This document shows, piece by piece, positions 6,038 through 15,396 of a stretch of 64,000 nt of DNA; position 1 is the stretch's first letter, and each line of letters opens with the position of its first letter. A program made the translations under genes and the position numbers. Under the pieces are notes generated by a model. That model was not told the origin of the DNA and made no database searches. It saw only the letters and a list, made by a program, of their open reading frames with translations. This stretch comes from Hymenobacter sp. YC55 (GTDB taxonomy: Bacteria; Bacteroidota; Bacteroidia; Cytophagales; Hymenobacteraceae): positions 930,001 to 994,000 of the forward strand of contig NZ_JARNTX010000002.1 in assembly GCF_029433095.1 (NCBI RefSeq). The letters run 5' to 3'.

Positions 6038-9000
6038 ATGCCCCAACTTTACTTCTTACTCAAACGACTGTCCATGTCGTTTGGAAACCTGTTGCTGCTA
6101 TTGATTTTGGCGTTACCGGCCATGTCTCAGACGTATCAATTACCAGCTAATGGTTCAACTACTATTACCACTTGTGGAGGAACACTTTACGATGATGGTG
6201 GCGCAAATGGTACTTACTCTGCCAACGCTGATGGTACAATAACGTTGGTCCCTGCGACAGCTGGCAACAAAATTCGCCTCGAGTTCACATCATTTAATGT
6301 TGAAACGAGCTTTGATCGGCTTTCTATCTACGATGGCTCCAACACAGCAGCTACTTTGATAGGAACTTATGATTCCCAAAGTCCAGGAACTGTTTATGCC
6401 ACTACCGCTGCTGGCACGCTTACAGTGCGCTTTAGCAGTGATTACACTGTTCAGTACAACGGGTTTGCAGCAACTATTGCCTGCGTTACGTCGGTTCCAC
6501 AAGCTGATTTGGCTATTCAAGGCGCCTCCGCACAGCCATTAGCTGTTGCACCCGGTAACTCTTTGTCAGTGAACTGCACAGTTTACAATTTGTCAGGAGC
6601 AACCGCTAACAGCAGCAGTGTAGGGTATTATTTATCGACGGATGCTATCCTGAGTGCCAATGATGTGCTGCTAGGTAACTCAGTGGGTGGTATGCTAGGA
6701 AGCAACCAGTCGTCGTACCGCTCCGCGACATTGCCTGTGCCAGCTTCCACGCCACCGGGCAACTATTATTTGCTCTTTGCAGCTGATTACTTGGGCGTAG
6801 TAAACGAGAGCAATGAAAACAACAACGTTGCTAGCATCTCCCTGAACGTAGTACCACCAAGTACAGACTTGGTCGTTCAGCAAACCAGCGTCAATACCCC
6901 TAATACGGCACCAGGCAACTCACTGAGCTTGTCGTGCACGATAGTAAACCAGGGTAATACCACTGCCAATTTCAGTAGCGTAGGCTACTACCTTTCCACG
7001 GATATTACTCTTGATTCCAACGACCAGCTGCTTACATCCTCTTTTGGTGGGCAACTGACGCCTAGCTTCAGCCAATACCGTAGCGCTACAACCAACGTAC
7101 CACCTGGCACCACACCCGGCAATTATTACATCTTGTTTGCTGCGGACTACCAAAACGTGGTAAATGAGAGCAATGAGACAAACAACGTAGCGGCAGTATC
7201 CATTACCGTGTCGGCACCAAGCGTTGATTTAGTGGTGCAAACAGCGCAGCTTAGCCAGAACACGGTGGTACCCGGGGCTTTTATTAGTGCTAGCGCCTAC
7301 ATCTTCAACCAAGGCAACACAACGGCCAACACCAGCAACACGGGCGTTTACCTTTCTACTGATGCCACGTTGAGTTCTAATGACCAATTGCTGGTAGCTA
7401 ATGCAGTGTCGCAGCTGACAACCAACCAGGGTTCCACGGTTTACCCACAGTTTACGGTGCCGAGTACGCTTACTCCAGGCACCTATTACGTGCTATTCGT
7501 TGCTGATGATCAAAATGCCGTAACGGAAACCAATGAAGCCAACAACGTGCGCAGCATCGTGCTTACCGTACTAGCGCCCACTATAGATCTAACGATTCAG
7601 CAGCCTTATCTGAATAATAGCTCCGCGCTGCCAGGCAGTAGTGTTACCACCAATAGCTACGTCTACAATTTAGGCAATAGCAGTGCTGCTTCATCTAGCG
7701 TGGGATATTACTTGTCCGCTGATAATGTGTTAAGCTCTAATGATATACTCGTGGGTAGCACAGTAGGTGGTGTCCTTGCGGGCAACAATTCCAATTATCG
7801 TTCGGGGAGTATTACCATTCCTGCTGGCACTGCTGTTGGTGCCTATTATGTGTTCTTCGTAGTCGATTACCAGAACTCGGTGGCAGAAACCAACGAAAAC
7901 AATAACACTACCAGCACCACGCTCAACATTGTAGCTCCTGGTATCGACTTACAGTTGACGCAGCCAAGCGTGTCGCAAAGTTCAGCTGGAGCTGGTATAC
8001 CCTTCAATGCTTTTGTTACCATCAACAATCAAGGTAACTCTGCCACACAGAGCAGTAACGTGGGGTATTATCTCTCCACTGATAATGTGCTAAGTGCTAA
8101 TGATGTACTGTTGGGTTCTACAACGGGTGGATATCTGTCGGCCAATGACTATAGCAGCCGCTCAGCTAACCTTTTAATTCCGTCTGGTACAACGCCCGGC
8201 AGCTACTACCTGCTGTATGTAGCCGATCATACTGCCTTGGTGAATGAAACCAATGAGAATAACAACGTGGTAGCACTGTCCTTTACCGTGTCGGCACCCT
8301 TCAATGGAATCGTGGTGCCGTATTCAGGCACGGCTACCATTACTACCTGCAACACGACGGTGTATGACCATGGTGGTACCGGAATTTACAACAATGGCGC
8401 CTACGGTAGTCTGGTAATCAATCCGGGTACGGCAGGCAGCAAGATTCAGCTAGTGTTCAACTCATTTTCCGTTGAGCAGTGCTGTGACCGTCTGACTATT
8501 TATGATGGCCCTACTACTTCGTCGCCCATAATTGGTACTTACTACACTAATCCGGGCACTATTACGGCCACTAACAGCACCGGAGCACTTACCCTGCAAT
8601 TCAATACTGACTTCAGTGTGGTAGATAACGGATTTGAAGCAACTGTGTCGTGCGTTGTGCCGGCCGCATTGCCTGATTTGGTGCCGGTGCTCTCCGCAAG
8701 CAACCCGACCTCCGCAACGACTGGCAGCAACATAACGCTTTTCTCCTCGATCAGGAATCAGGGAAGCGTAACGGCCACTAGCAGCACGTTGAGCTATTAC
8801 TTCTCAACCAACACGACCTTGGATGCTTCGGACATACTGTTGAGTAGCGTGACGGGTGGTGCGTTGCCATTCAACCAGTCGGCTACGCGTAACGCGCAGG
8901 TTACTATTCCTAGCTCCGTCTCAACAACGGGATACTACTACATATTGTACGTGGCTGATCCGCAGAACAGCGTTACGGAAATCAGCGAAACCAACAACGT

Positions 9001-9682
9001 CACGTTTACCAGCTTGTTCATTTCAGCGCCGATACTGCCCGATTTGATGATTACGCAGGCAGCTCTTTCCAGTAGTGCCGTGATGCCCGGCGGTATCATT
9101 TCAGCTAGCTGTATGCTAAACAATCAAGGCAATTCCACAGCTCCACAGAGCGCCGTAGGCTATTATCTCTCAACGGATGTAGCGTTCAGCGCCAATGATA
9201 TTTTCCTTGGTAATTCTCAGGCTGGACTGCTCAGCCCAAGTTCTTCACAACCAATGGGCACTTCGCTTATTGTTCCGGCCAACATAGCATCTGGTACCTA
9301 CCATATATTGTTTGTAGCCGACCACGTGAATGATATTTCAGAAGCCAACGAAACCAACAACGTAGCTACTCGCGCGTTAACGGTTGGTGTTGTGCAAGGT
9401 ACGCGCGACGAGCAGCTAGCGGGCTTGACGTTGAGTGTATTCCCAAACCCTGCCACAATTGGCAAGAGCCTTACGGTGCAGCTGGCAGGTGCTGGCAACG
9501 GCAAGACAGCCAATTTAAGCCTATATGACGCTCTCGGCCGGCAGATAAGCCAGCAGCAACTAACGCTTAACAGCCGGATGGCCCCAGTTAGCTTCGATAC
9601 GCACACGCTACGTCCCGGTATATACGTCCTGCGCCTGACTGGTGCAGGGCTCAATGCCACTCGGCGTATTGTAGTTGAGTAA
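6038..9682 (+). CDS. T9SS-secreted CUB/CARDB multidomain surface protein
   Basis: This 1214-residue protein begins with a signal peptide (hydrophobic GNLLLLLILALPAMSQ, cleavage near residue 31). A CUB-like domain follows at about 35-150 (TITTCGGTLYDDGG, RLSIYDGSN). Five CARDB-type beta-sandwich repeats start at residues 157, 277, 397, 517 and 637, each with GYYLSTD or a close variant and an ESNENNNVA-like end. A second CUB-like domain covers about 757-875, and two more CARDB repeats start near 880 and 1002. The C-terminus (about 1125-1214; LSVFPNPA, then LRPGIYVLRL) is a type A T9SS sorting domain, so the protein should cross the outer membrane and be anchored or released. An adhesive or carbohydrate-binding role is inference; no catalytic domain is visible. 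Confidence 0.88.
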   Translation: MPQLYFLLKRLSMSFGNLLLLLILALPAMSQTYQLPANGSTTITTCGGTLYDDGGANGTYSANADGTITLVPATAGNKIRLEFTSFNVETSFDRLSIYDGSNTAATLIGTYDSQSPGTVYATTAAGTLTVRFSSDYTVQYNGFAATIACVTSVPQADLAIQGASAQPLAVAPGNSLSVNCTVYNLSGATANSSSVGYYLSTDAILSANDVLLGNSVGGMLGSNQSSYRSATLPVPASTPPGNYYLLFAADYLGVVNESNENNNVASISLNVVPPSTDLVVQQTSVNTPNTAPGNSLSLSCTIVNQGNTTANFSSVGYYLSTDITLDSNDQLLTSSFGGQLTPSFSQYRSATTNVPPGTTPGNYYILFAADYQNVVNESNETNNVAAVSITVSAPSVDLVVQTAQLSQNTVVPGAFISASAYIFNQGNTTANTSNTGVYLSTDATLSSNDQLLVANAVSQLTTNQGSTVYPQFTVPSTLTPGTYYVLFVADDQNAVTETNEANNVRSIVLTVLAPTIDLTIQQPYLNNSSALPGSSVTTNSYVYNLGNSSAASSSVGYYLSADNVLSSNDILVGSTVGGVLAGNNSNYRSGSITIPAGTAVGAYYVFFVVDYQNSVAETNENNNTTSTTLNIVAPGIDLQLTQPSVSQSSAGAGIPFNAFVTINNQGNSATQSSNVGYYLSTDNVLSANDVLLGSTTGGYLSANDYSSRSANLLIPSGTTPGSYYLLYVADHTALVNETNENNNVVALSFTVSAPFNGIVVPYSGTATITTCNTTVYDHGGTGIYNNGAYGSLVINPGTAGSKIQLVFNSFSVEQCCDRLTIYDGPTTSSPIIGTYYTNPGTITATNSTGALTLQFNTDFSVVDNGFEATVSCVVPAALPDLVPVLSASNPTSATTGSNITLFSSIRNQGSVTATSSTLSYYFSTNTTLDASDILLSSVTGGALPFNQSATRNAQVTIPSSVSTTGYYYILYVADPQNSVTEISETNNVTFTSLFISAPILPDLMITQAALSSSAVMPGGIISASCMLNNQGNSTAPQSAVGYYLSTDVAFSANDIFLGNSQAGLLSPSSSQPMGTSLIVPANIASGTYHILFVADHVNDISEANETNNVATRALTVGVVQGTRDEQLAGLTLSVFPNPATIGKSLTVQLAGAGNGKTANLSLYDALGRQISQQQLTLNSRMAPVSFDTHTLRPGIYVLRLTGAGLNATRRIVVE
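6506..8305 (+). repeat. Five tandem 360-bp CARDB repeats
   Basis: The Asp codon that opens each repeat (ADLAIQ, TDLVVQ, VDLVVQ, IDLTIQ, IDLQLT) occurs at 6506, 6866, 7226, 7586 and 7946. That is exactly 360 bases apart each time, with no insertion or deletion. DNA identity between units is only moderate. The two later repeats, after the second CUB domain, start at 8675 and 9041 (366 bases apart). Confidence 0.9.
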
Positions 9683-9724
9683 CGCAGCGGGTAGCATTAC
9701 CTAGAGCTTCTCGTGAAGCTGAGT

Positions 9725-9773
9725 ATCGGCGGTGGGTAGCTGTGTTCGAGAGAACCAGCCACTCACCGCCGAT
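9725..9773 (+). terminator. Hairpin after the CARDB protein gene (no T-run)
   Basis: ATCGGCGGTG (9725-9734) pairs with CACCGCCGAT (9764-9773). The stem can be extended inward (GGGTAGCTG with CAGCCACTC, two mismatches). No T-run follows, so it may be a factor-dependent terminator or a transcript-end stabiliser. Confidence 0.5.
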
Positions 9774-9814
9774 CTGCGTTGAAGGAACAACGAGCAAGCC
9801 AGTCGAGTTAGAAA

Positions 9815-10300
9815 ATGAACTACCTGCCGTTTATGAAGCAGACCCGCTTGCCGCACCTTGCCATTAGTCCTCGTTGGTTGCTAGTTGTCATATGGCTACT
9901 GCTAGCAAGTGGGCCATTGGGTGCTGAAACGCCCGCGCCGCGTATCACGCAGATACAGGCGGCACGGCAGTTTTTGCTGGCCGTATTGCGCGGGGAGTTT
10001 GATGCCGCCCATCGTATGCTTGCCCCCGAGGTGGGCTCAGCCCTTACACCCGCTCGGTTTCGAGCTGTAGCCCAGCCTCTTTATGAGCAGGGCCGACGTT
10101 TTGGGCCTGCCATCGACCTGTACAAGCTTGGCTTTCGTCTCCGCGACGGACAAGCGCCCCAGTCGTTTGTAGCTTTCATGTTCAAGGCCGATACCTTAAC
10201 TGCCCGGCCTCGCGTGCAGCTCGATGTGACGTTTCGTGACTCCACGGCCCGGCAGGTGCTAAGCTTCGGGTTAATACCGTTGGCTGCTCCCGTGCGCTAA
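9815..10300 (+). CDS. Exported protein, DUF3887/NTF2-like (uncharacterised)
   Basis: This 161-residue protein has an N-terminal signal segment (WLLVVIWLLLASGPLGAET, cleavage near residue 37). A single small domain follows. The segment ARQFLLAVLRGEFDAAHRML, followed by LAPEVGSALTPARFRAVAQ, resembles the helical start of NTF2-like or DUF3887 domains, in which a residue pocket is capped by a curved sheet. No catalytic motif is visible and no specific function can be given. A second ATG at 9833 would shorten the n-region by six residues. The stop codon abuts the stop of the convergent anmK gene with no spacer. Confidence 0.6.
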   Translation: MNYLPFMKQTRLPHLAISPRWLLVVIWLLLASGPLGAETPAPRITQIQAARQFLLAVLRGEFDAAHRMLAPEVGSALTPARFRAVAQPLYEQGRRFGPAIDLYKLGFRLRDGQAPQSFVAFMFKADTLTARPRVQLDVTFRDSTARQVLSFGLIPLAAPVR

Positions 10301-11509
10301 TTAGCCGGGCCAGGAAATCTTACCCATTGTCACGGCGGGTACCCGTTGCCGCCCGGTACCGATGGAAATCGGCTGCCCGGCCACAGCTTCATTGGCTAAC
10401 ACAGCAAACAAGATGGCTTCCTTGGCATCGGGCAAAATGCCAAGCTCTTGGGTTGTAGCGAAGCGGCAACCTGGCAAGTGCCGCCGCAAGGCCTCCAACA
10501 GAGCAGGATTATGCGCTCCACCGCCACTCGCATATACCGCCAAGGCCGGCTCGCTACCAAAGGCCTGAATGGCAGCTCTTGCTACGCCCACAGCGCTTAG
10601 TTCGGTAAGGGTAGTAAGCAGATCTTCTAGTTTCAAATCTGAGGTGCTGCTTTGCGCCTGTGCCTCCTGCAAATAGGCTGGTCCGAATAATTCGGGGCCA
10701 GTGGTTTTGGGTAGGGCAGCAGCAAAGAAAGGATGATCGAGTAAGGTGTTCAGCAATTCCTGGTGCACCTGGCCTGCGGCTGCCAAGCGGCCATCTTCGT
10801 CATAGGCTAAGCCAGGGCGTTGGGCACGCACCGTGGCATCGAGCAAAGTATTGCCGGGTCCGGTATCAGTGCTGAAGGCCGTGCTAGCATCCTGGCCAGT
10901 GCGAGGCAGGTAGGTGAAGTTGGCAATACCACCTAGGTTAAGCAGCAGACGCTCTTCTTCAGGGCTACTGAGTAGCAGATAATCACCGTAGGCGGCTAGC
11001 GGGGCGCCTTCACCGCCGGCAGCCAGGTGTTTCTGTCGGAAGTCGCTTATGGTAATAATGCCGGTGCGCACGGCTATATGGTCGCCGTCACCGAGTTGCA
11101 GGGTAGCATTGAGCGAAAAGTCGGGGCGTTGGTGCTGGTGGTAGGGCGCATGGTAAATGGTCTGACCATGGCTGGCAATTAGGTCGACGGCGGTGGGTTC
11201 AATGTGCCACTCGCGCAAGCAGGCTAGTACCATATCCGCGTGAAGGACACCAAGCCAGGGATGCAGCAGCGTCAGGTATTCCAGGCTCACCTGATTGCCT
11301 GCGAACACCTGCCGGATTCGGTAGCGCACGTCATCATCATATGGTACCGTGGTGAAACGTTCTAGGGTTAACTGTGTATTCAGTCCGTGGCCGCGCACCT
11401 GACACAGCGCCACATCCAGCCCATCTAGTGAGGTGCCCGACATTAACCCGATAATGCGCCGAGTAGGCTGTTGAGCAATCTGATAAAGACGAGCAAGGTG
11501 CAGATTCAT
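10301..11509 (-). CDS. anmK: Anhydro-N-acetylmuramic acid kinase
   Basis: From the ATG at 11509 the protein has 402 residues, normal for AnmK. AnmK phosphorylates and hydrolyses 1,6-anhydro-MurNAc to MurNAc-6-phosphate during peptidoglycan recycling. The N-terminal nucleotide-binding signature IIGLMSGTSLDGLDVALC is present. So are DLIASHGQTIYH, LLNLGGIANFTYL with the following DTGPGNTLLDA, and VYASGGGAHNPALL. A TTG 27 bases upstream would only add an unconserved MPVVNGTKR. It converges with the exported protein upstream and is followed on its own strand by no further gene. Two peptidoglycan L,D-transpeptidase-like genes lie a few kb away. Confidence 0.95.
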   Translation of the reverse strand: MNLHLARLYQIAQQPTRRIIGLMSGTSLDGLDVALCQVRGHGLNTQLTLERFTTVPYDDDVRYRIRQVFAGNQVSLEYLTLLHPWLGVLHADMVLACLREWHIEPTAVDLIASHGQTIYHAPYHQHQRPDFSLNATLQLGDGDHIAVRTGIITISDFRQKHLAAGGEGAPLAAYGDYLLLSSPEEERLLLNLGGIANFTYLPRTGQDASTAFSTDTGPGNTLLDATVRAQRPGLAYDEDGRLAAAGQVHQELLNTLLDHPFFAAALPKTTGPELFGPAYLQEAQAQSSTSDLKLEDLLTTLTELSAVGVARAAIQAFGSEPALAVYASGGGAHNPALLEALRRHLPGCRFATTQELGILPDAKEAILFAVLANEAVAGQPISIGTGRQRVPAVTMGKISWPG

Positions 11510-11634
11510 GCGTTTTGTGCCGTTTACTACCGGCAAGCAGCAAGTGAAACAATTTATGTACTCTTTATTACCACAAGTGGCGCTTTTCTCAATGCATTGC
11601 CGTTTTTGATGGGGCAGAACGGCCGGATAGCAAA

Positions 11635-11661
11635 CCGCCCCGCTAGAGGCTAGCGGGGCGG
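11635..11661 (-). terminator. GC-rich terminator-like hairpin downstream of hscA
   Basis: CCGCCCCGCTAG (11635-11646) and CTAGCGGGGCGG (11650-11661) form a perfect 12-bp stem with a 3-base loop. Read on the minus strand the stem is followed by TTTGCTATCC, a short T-run. It lies about 80 bases after the hscA stop, so it most likely ends that transcript before anmK. Confidence 0.65.
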
Positions 11662-11742
11662 GTGAAGGTACTACGGAATCATAATCTCAAGCGCTAGCGT
11701 GAATGCAGCTTGCGCAGGTTGTTGAAAACTCTAAACGAAAAG

Positions 11743-13602
11743 CTACCCAATCTTCTTGCCGGTCATCGCCTGCTTGATGGAGATGTTCATTACCCGCTCT
11801 GCATAAGGGCTGGTAAGAGCTTCTAATTCGTCGACGGCTTTCAGAATGGTATCTTTTTCTTTCGTCTCGAGAGCTTCACGCAGGTTTTGGGTGGCGGCCG
11901 CCGTGAGCGTTATTTCATCTTCAGTCAGATGCAGGTGGTTTTTCTCCACAAACCGCTCCACTTGGTAGAGCATCTGCTCGGCTACGGTACGCGCTTCAAT
12001 CACCATGCGGGCTGCTACGTCTTCGCGGGCGAAAGTGAGCGAGTCCATAAGCATCTTTTCCACTTGGTCGTCGGTGAGGCCGTATTGCGGCTTGATTTCG
12101 ACGGCTTGGCTGGTGCCAGAGCGCAACTCGATGGCTTCTACTTTCAAAATGCCGTCGGCGTTCAGAATGAAATTTACATCCACCTTGGGCAGGCCAGCCG
12201 GCATGGCCGGAATGCCCCGCAAATCGAACTCGGCGAGCTTGCGGTTTTCATTTACCAAATCCCGCTCGCCCTGATATACCGAAATCTTTAGGTTCACCTG
12301 ACCGTCCACGCTGGTAGTGTACTGGCGGCCCGCCTTCGTGGGGATTTTGGAGTTGCGCGCAATGATGGGGTCCATCAGACCGCCTAGCGTTTCGATGCCT
12401 AGCGTGAGAGGCGTCACGTCGAGCAGGAGCACGTCGCGCCGGTTACCGCCCAATATATCGGCTTGGATGGCGGCCCCTAGGGCTACCACCTCGTCAGGAT
12501 TCAGCGAGTTGTTGGCTGGCTGCTGGAAGAACTCCGACACAGAATCATACACGAGTGGTACGCGGGTAGAACCGCCTACCAGTAGCACCGCATCCAGGTC
12601 TTTGGGGGAAAGCTTGGCATCTGCTAGCGCCTGTCGGCACGAAACGATGGTCCGCTCTACTAGCGGCCGCACTAAGTTGTTGAACTCAGGTTTGGTGAGG
12701 CGCAACACGAGGCCGTCGAAGTTGGCGCCAAAGTCGTCGTGCTGGCTTAAGTATTTCTTGGCGGCTTCGGCTAACAAGCGCAGTTCCTGTTGCAGCGGCA
12801 CGTTCTGGGCTAGGGTAGAAGTTAACTGATGCTGCGCGGTCCAGTGGTTGATAATGGCGCGGTCGAGGTCGTCGCCGCCGAGGTAGGTGTCGCCGTTAGT
12901 ACTCAGTACCTCGAAAATTCCTTGCTGAATGCGCAGGATACTTACGTCGAAGGTGCCCCCGCCGAGGTCGTACACCGCTACCGTTTTCTCTTCGTCGGGC
13001 GAGAGGCCGATGCCGTAAGCCAGCGCGGCGGCGGTAGGCTCGTTTACGATGCGCAGAACTTCCAAGCCAGCCAGGCGGCCCGCGTCGCGGGTGGCCTGGC
13101 GTTGCGAGTCGTTGAAGTAGGCCGGTACGGTGATAACGGCTTTATTGACGGGCGTCTTGAGGGCGTGCTCGGCACGGGCCCGCAGCTCTTTCAGGATTTC
13201 CGCCGACAGCTCGATAGGAGAATAGAACTTCTCCCCGACGCGGATTTTCACCAAGCCTTCCGAATTATCGTCAATCACCTTGTAACCGAGGTCGGATGCG
13301 TGCCCGCCGAGGTCTTTGTAGCTCTTGCCGAGCAGGCGCTTCACCGAGTAAATTGTGTTCTGCGGGTCGGTGAGCAGGTATTCCTTGGCGTCGGTGCCGA
13401 CGATAGGGGTTTCGCCGCCGGCCGGGAAGTGCACTACCGACGGAACGATGGTGCCGCGGCCTTGGTCGTTGATGGCCAGGGGCTGCCGGGTGTCGGGGTG
13501 GATGTAGGCAACCAGCGAGTTGGTCGTGCCTAAGTCGATGCCGACAATGATTTCTTCCTGCTGTATACTTCCGGTGGAGAGGTTGATTGCAACTTTGGCC
13601 AT
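11743..13602 (-). CDS. hscA: Hsp70-family chaperone HscA (Fe-S assembly type)
   Basis: From the ATG at 13602 the protein has 619 residues, the length of HscA (about 616) rather than DnaK (about 638). The ATPase domain occupies about 1-385: IIVGIDLGTTNSLVAYI, VPAYFNDSQRQATRDAG, VYDLGGGTFDVSIL and VLLVGGSTRVPLV. The substrate-binding domain follows from DVTPLTLGIETLGG. The C-terminal lid is shorter than in DnaK and lacks the EEVD-like acidic end, finishing in MTGKKIG. HscA helps transfer Fe-S clusters from the scaffold IscU, but no isc gene is in this window, so the assignment rests on sequence features. A 29-codon Arg-rich upstream extension exists in frame and is probably untranslated. Confidence 0.85.
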   Translation of the reverse strand: MAKVAINLSTGSIQQEEIIVGIDLGTTNSLVAYIHPDTRQPLAINDQGRGTIVPSVVHFPAGGETPIVGTDAKEYLLTDPQNTIYSVKRLLGKSYKDLGGHASDLGYKVIDDNSEGLVKIRVGEKFYSPIELSAEILKELRARAEHALKTPVNKAVITVPAYFNDSQRQATRDAGRLAGLEVLRIVNEPTAAALAYGIGLSPDEEKTVAVYDLGGGTFDVSILRIQQGIFEVLSTNGDTYLGGDDLDRAIINHWTAQHQLTSTLAQNVPLQQELRLLAEAAKKYLSQHDDFGANFDGLVLRLTKPEFNNLVRPLVERTIVSCRQALADAKLSPKDLDAVLLVGGSTRVPLVYDSVSEFFQQPANNSLNPDEVVALGAAIQADILGGNRRDVLLLDVTPLTLGIETLGGLMDPIIARNSKIPTKAGRQYTTSVDGQVNLKISVYQGERDLVNENRKLAEFDLRGIPAMPAGLPKVDVNFILNADGILKVEAIELRSGTSQAVEIKPQYGLTDDQVEKMLMDSLTFAREDVAARMVIEARTVAEQMLYQVERFVEKNHLHLTEDEITLTAAATQNLREALETKEKDTILKAVDELEALTSPYAERVMNISIKQAMTGKKIG

Positions 13603-14275
13603 GCGTGAAAAGGCAGAGCGCCGGAGCGCGCTAAGTGGGCGAAACGGAACCCGACGGTAACTTAACCATCGACCCGCGCGCAGCCGCAAAAATAGTGAAG
13701 AAATAGCGGGGCGTCGGTTTCACTACTTACGGACTGTCGTCAAGCAAAAGATTTAAGTGGAATTGCAGCGTAATGCAGCGCAAGCACGGTTGTGCTTACG
13801 TATGGTTATCAGATAGTACGCCAAGGTTTCCTGAGCTCAACTACCACTCGCAGACTCCTCTCGCAGTACGTACTGAGCTTGGCTTGTCTTTGGTCGGCCA
13901 ACCGCTCATTTACCTACTGTTGCTACTTCCTACTTTGCTTTTAGACCTACCGGATTTGCAGCGGAGTGGTTGCCCGTTTCCTTCTTTTCTTTAAAATCTC
14001 GCAGTAGAGCCTGGTTTATTTCGCTATAGCTGCGGCCAGCAGGCTTAGCTCAGCGCGCGAGAAACAATTATTTAAGGGGTAGTTCTGCCTGTATATCCCG
14101 TCCGGTTAACTACAGAGTTTTGGATGGGGTATTGCGCCTAAGGTCTGAACGGTAGGGTCGACCCATTCCTGCTCTGGAACAACCACCATCCTGCTTCGAT
14201 AACATGGAGAAGCCTAGAAGCGGAAAAACTGAAACGGAGGGCGTTGAAACTGCTTGCAAGTGGTAACTTGGCCAC
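13603..14275. other. 673-base gap between divergent hscA and an L,D-transpeptidase gene
   Basis: I see no convincing gene here. A 73-codon plus-strand frame at 13773-13994 has a Leu-rich stretch but no recognisable motif and unusual composition, and a 95-codon minus-strand frame at 14110-14397 overlaps the start of the next gene. A short inverted repeat, TAGTGAA (13693-13699) with TTCACTA (13719-13725), lies about 90 bases upstream of the hscA start and could be an operator. Promoters for both divergent genes should lie in this gap, but no exact TAnnTTTG box was found. Confidence 0.5.
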
Positions 14276-15118
14276 ATGTTCCAGCGCTTTCCACTTTCGA
14301 GTATTGGCCTTGCATTGGCTTTATGCGCCGCCGGTGGCTGCCAACTAGCCGAAGGAAATCCGCAAACGGCGGGAGGGCTTACCCAATCCGTAGCCAAAGC
14401 GGCACCAGATACGTCGGCTGTTGCGGCAGCTGTACCGGATTCGTTGCGACTAACGCCACTGTTGCCTTTGTCGGCCGTGCCCGACTCGCTGCACCAAGCC
14501 GTACAGGAATTGCACGCTGCGCTTGGTTTAGAAGCTGCTAGCCTCCGCCCCGAAGTGCTCGAGCGAGCCTGCGTGGGTTACCTAGCATTGCGCCATGCCG
14601 GGCGCATCAAGAAACCTGGCGTGCTGGCTGTGGCCGATATGGATCTGCCTTCTTCCGAGCAACGCCTGTGGGTGTTGGACCTCGCAGCGGGCCGCGTACT
14701 GCACCGTAGCCACGTGGCGCACGGGCGGGGCTCGGGGCATCTGCGTGCCTCCCGGTTCTCCAATACCAAACATTCGGCTTGTACCTCCCTCGGATTCTAC
14801 CGCACCGAAGATACTTATGGCGGCAAGCATGGCTTATCGCGCCGCTTGCATGGCCTCGATGCCGGGCAGAATTCCAATGCCGAATCACGCTACGTAGTGC
14901 TGCACGCTGCCGACTACGTGAGTGCCGCCTACTTGCAGGAGCACGGGCAAGTTGGCTACAGCCGCGGGTGCCCGGCGTTGCCGCCCGACCAGTACCGGGC
15001 CATTATCAAAAGCTTGCCCCAGGGGTCTTGTCTGATGCTCAGCGGCCCCGGTATGGAGTCGAAGTGGCTAGACGGCGTGGTGGCAGCACAGCAACTAGCA
15101 GCGCACGGCTGGCATTAA
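14276..15118 (+). CDS. L,D-transpeptidase catalytic-domain (YkuD_2-like) lipoprotein
   Basis: The 280-residue protein starts with a lipoprotein-type signal (LALALCAAGGCQ, lipid-modified Cys near residue 22). A low-complexity linker follows, then from about residue 70 a domain of the murein L,D-transpeptidase family. The catalytic region reads VVLHAADYVS, then GYSRGCPALPPDQ, in which Cys of RGCP is the expected nucleophile and the His lies 25-30 residues before it. Such enzymes form 3-3 cross-links or attach proteins to meso-DAP. It is paralogous to the next gene, with shared landmarks VADMDLPSSEQRLWVLDL and TSLGFYRTEDTYGGKHGLS. The His is followed by Ala here and by Gly in the paralogue. Confidence 0.85.
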   Translation: MFQRFPLSSIGLALALCAAGGCQLAEGNPQTAGGLTQSVAKAAPDTSAVAAAVPDSLRLTPLLPLSAVPDSLHQAVQELHAALGLEAASLRPEVLERACVGYLALRHAGRIKKPGVLAVADMDLPSSEQRLWVLDLAAGRVLHRSHVAHGRGSGHLRASRFSNTKHSACTSLGFYRTEDTYGGKHGLSRRLHGLDAGQNSNAESRYVVLHAADYVSAAYLQEHGQVGYSRGCPALPPDQYRAIIKSLPQGSCLMLSGPGMESKWLDGVVAAQQLAAHGWH

Positions 15119-15396
15119 GCTAATTAAGCCCTGCTTGGCTACAGTAGTTGCGCCCTTTGATGCCCATTAGTAGAGTGGCAAGGTATTTTGCGTGCTATAA
15201 GGCTGTAGGCCAATGGATAGTAAAAATAAAATAGTGAATATGAAATCAATACGGCGCTAGAGGTGTTTTACTTACTCACAGCGCGAAAAACACTCGCGTC
15301 GTGTACCATTCGCACGGATGTTGCGTATAGTCTTCTCAGGTAGCCTCATTTTCAAGGGGTTTCATCTAAAAAGCAGGGGCAACCCTTTCAGCGCAG

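Noticed and set aside
11510..11536. TTG start 27 bases upstream of the anmK ATG
   Set aside because: The nine added residues are not conserved and an ATG lies at the position expected for the family.
12829..13533. 234-codon plus-strand frame antisense to hscA
   Set aside because: Composition (many Val, Gly, Arg) is that of a reverse-complement shadow of the Hsp70 ATPase domain.
13603..13689. 29-codon Arg-rich N-terminal extension of HscA
   Set aside because: The family opens MAKVAINLSTGSIQ at 13602; the upstream frame is more likely untranslated leader.
13773..13994. 73-codon plus-strand frame with a Leu-rich stretch in the hscA / L,D-transpeptidase gap
   Set aside because: No conserved motif, no promoter or coupling to a neighbour, and an unusual residue mix; not enough to call a gene.
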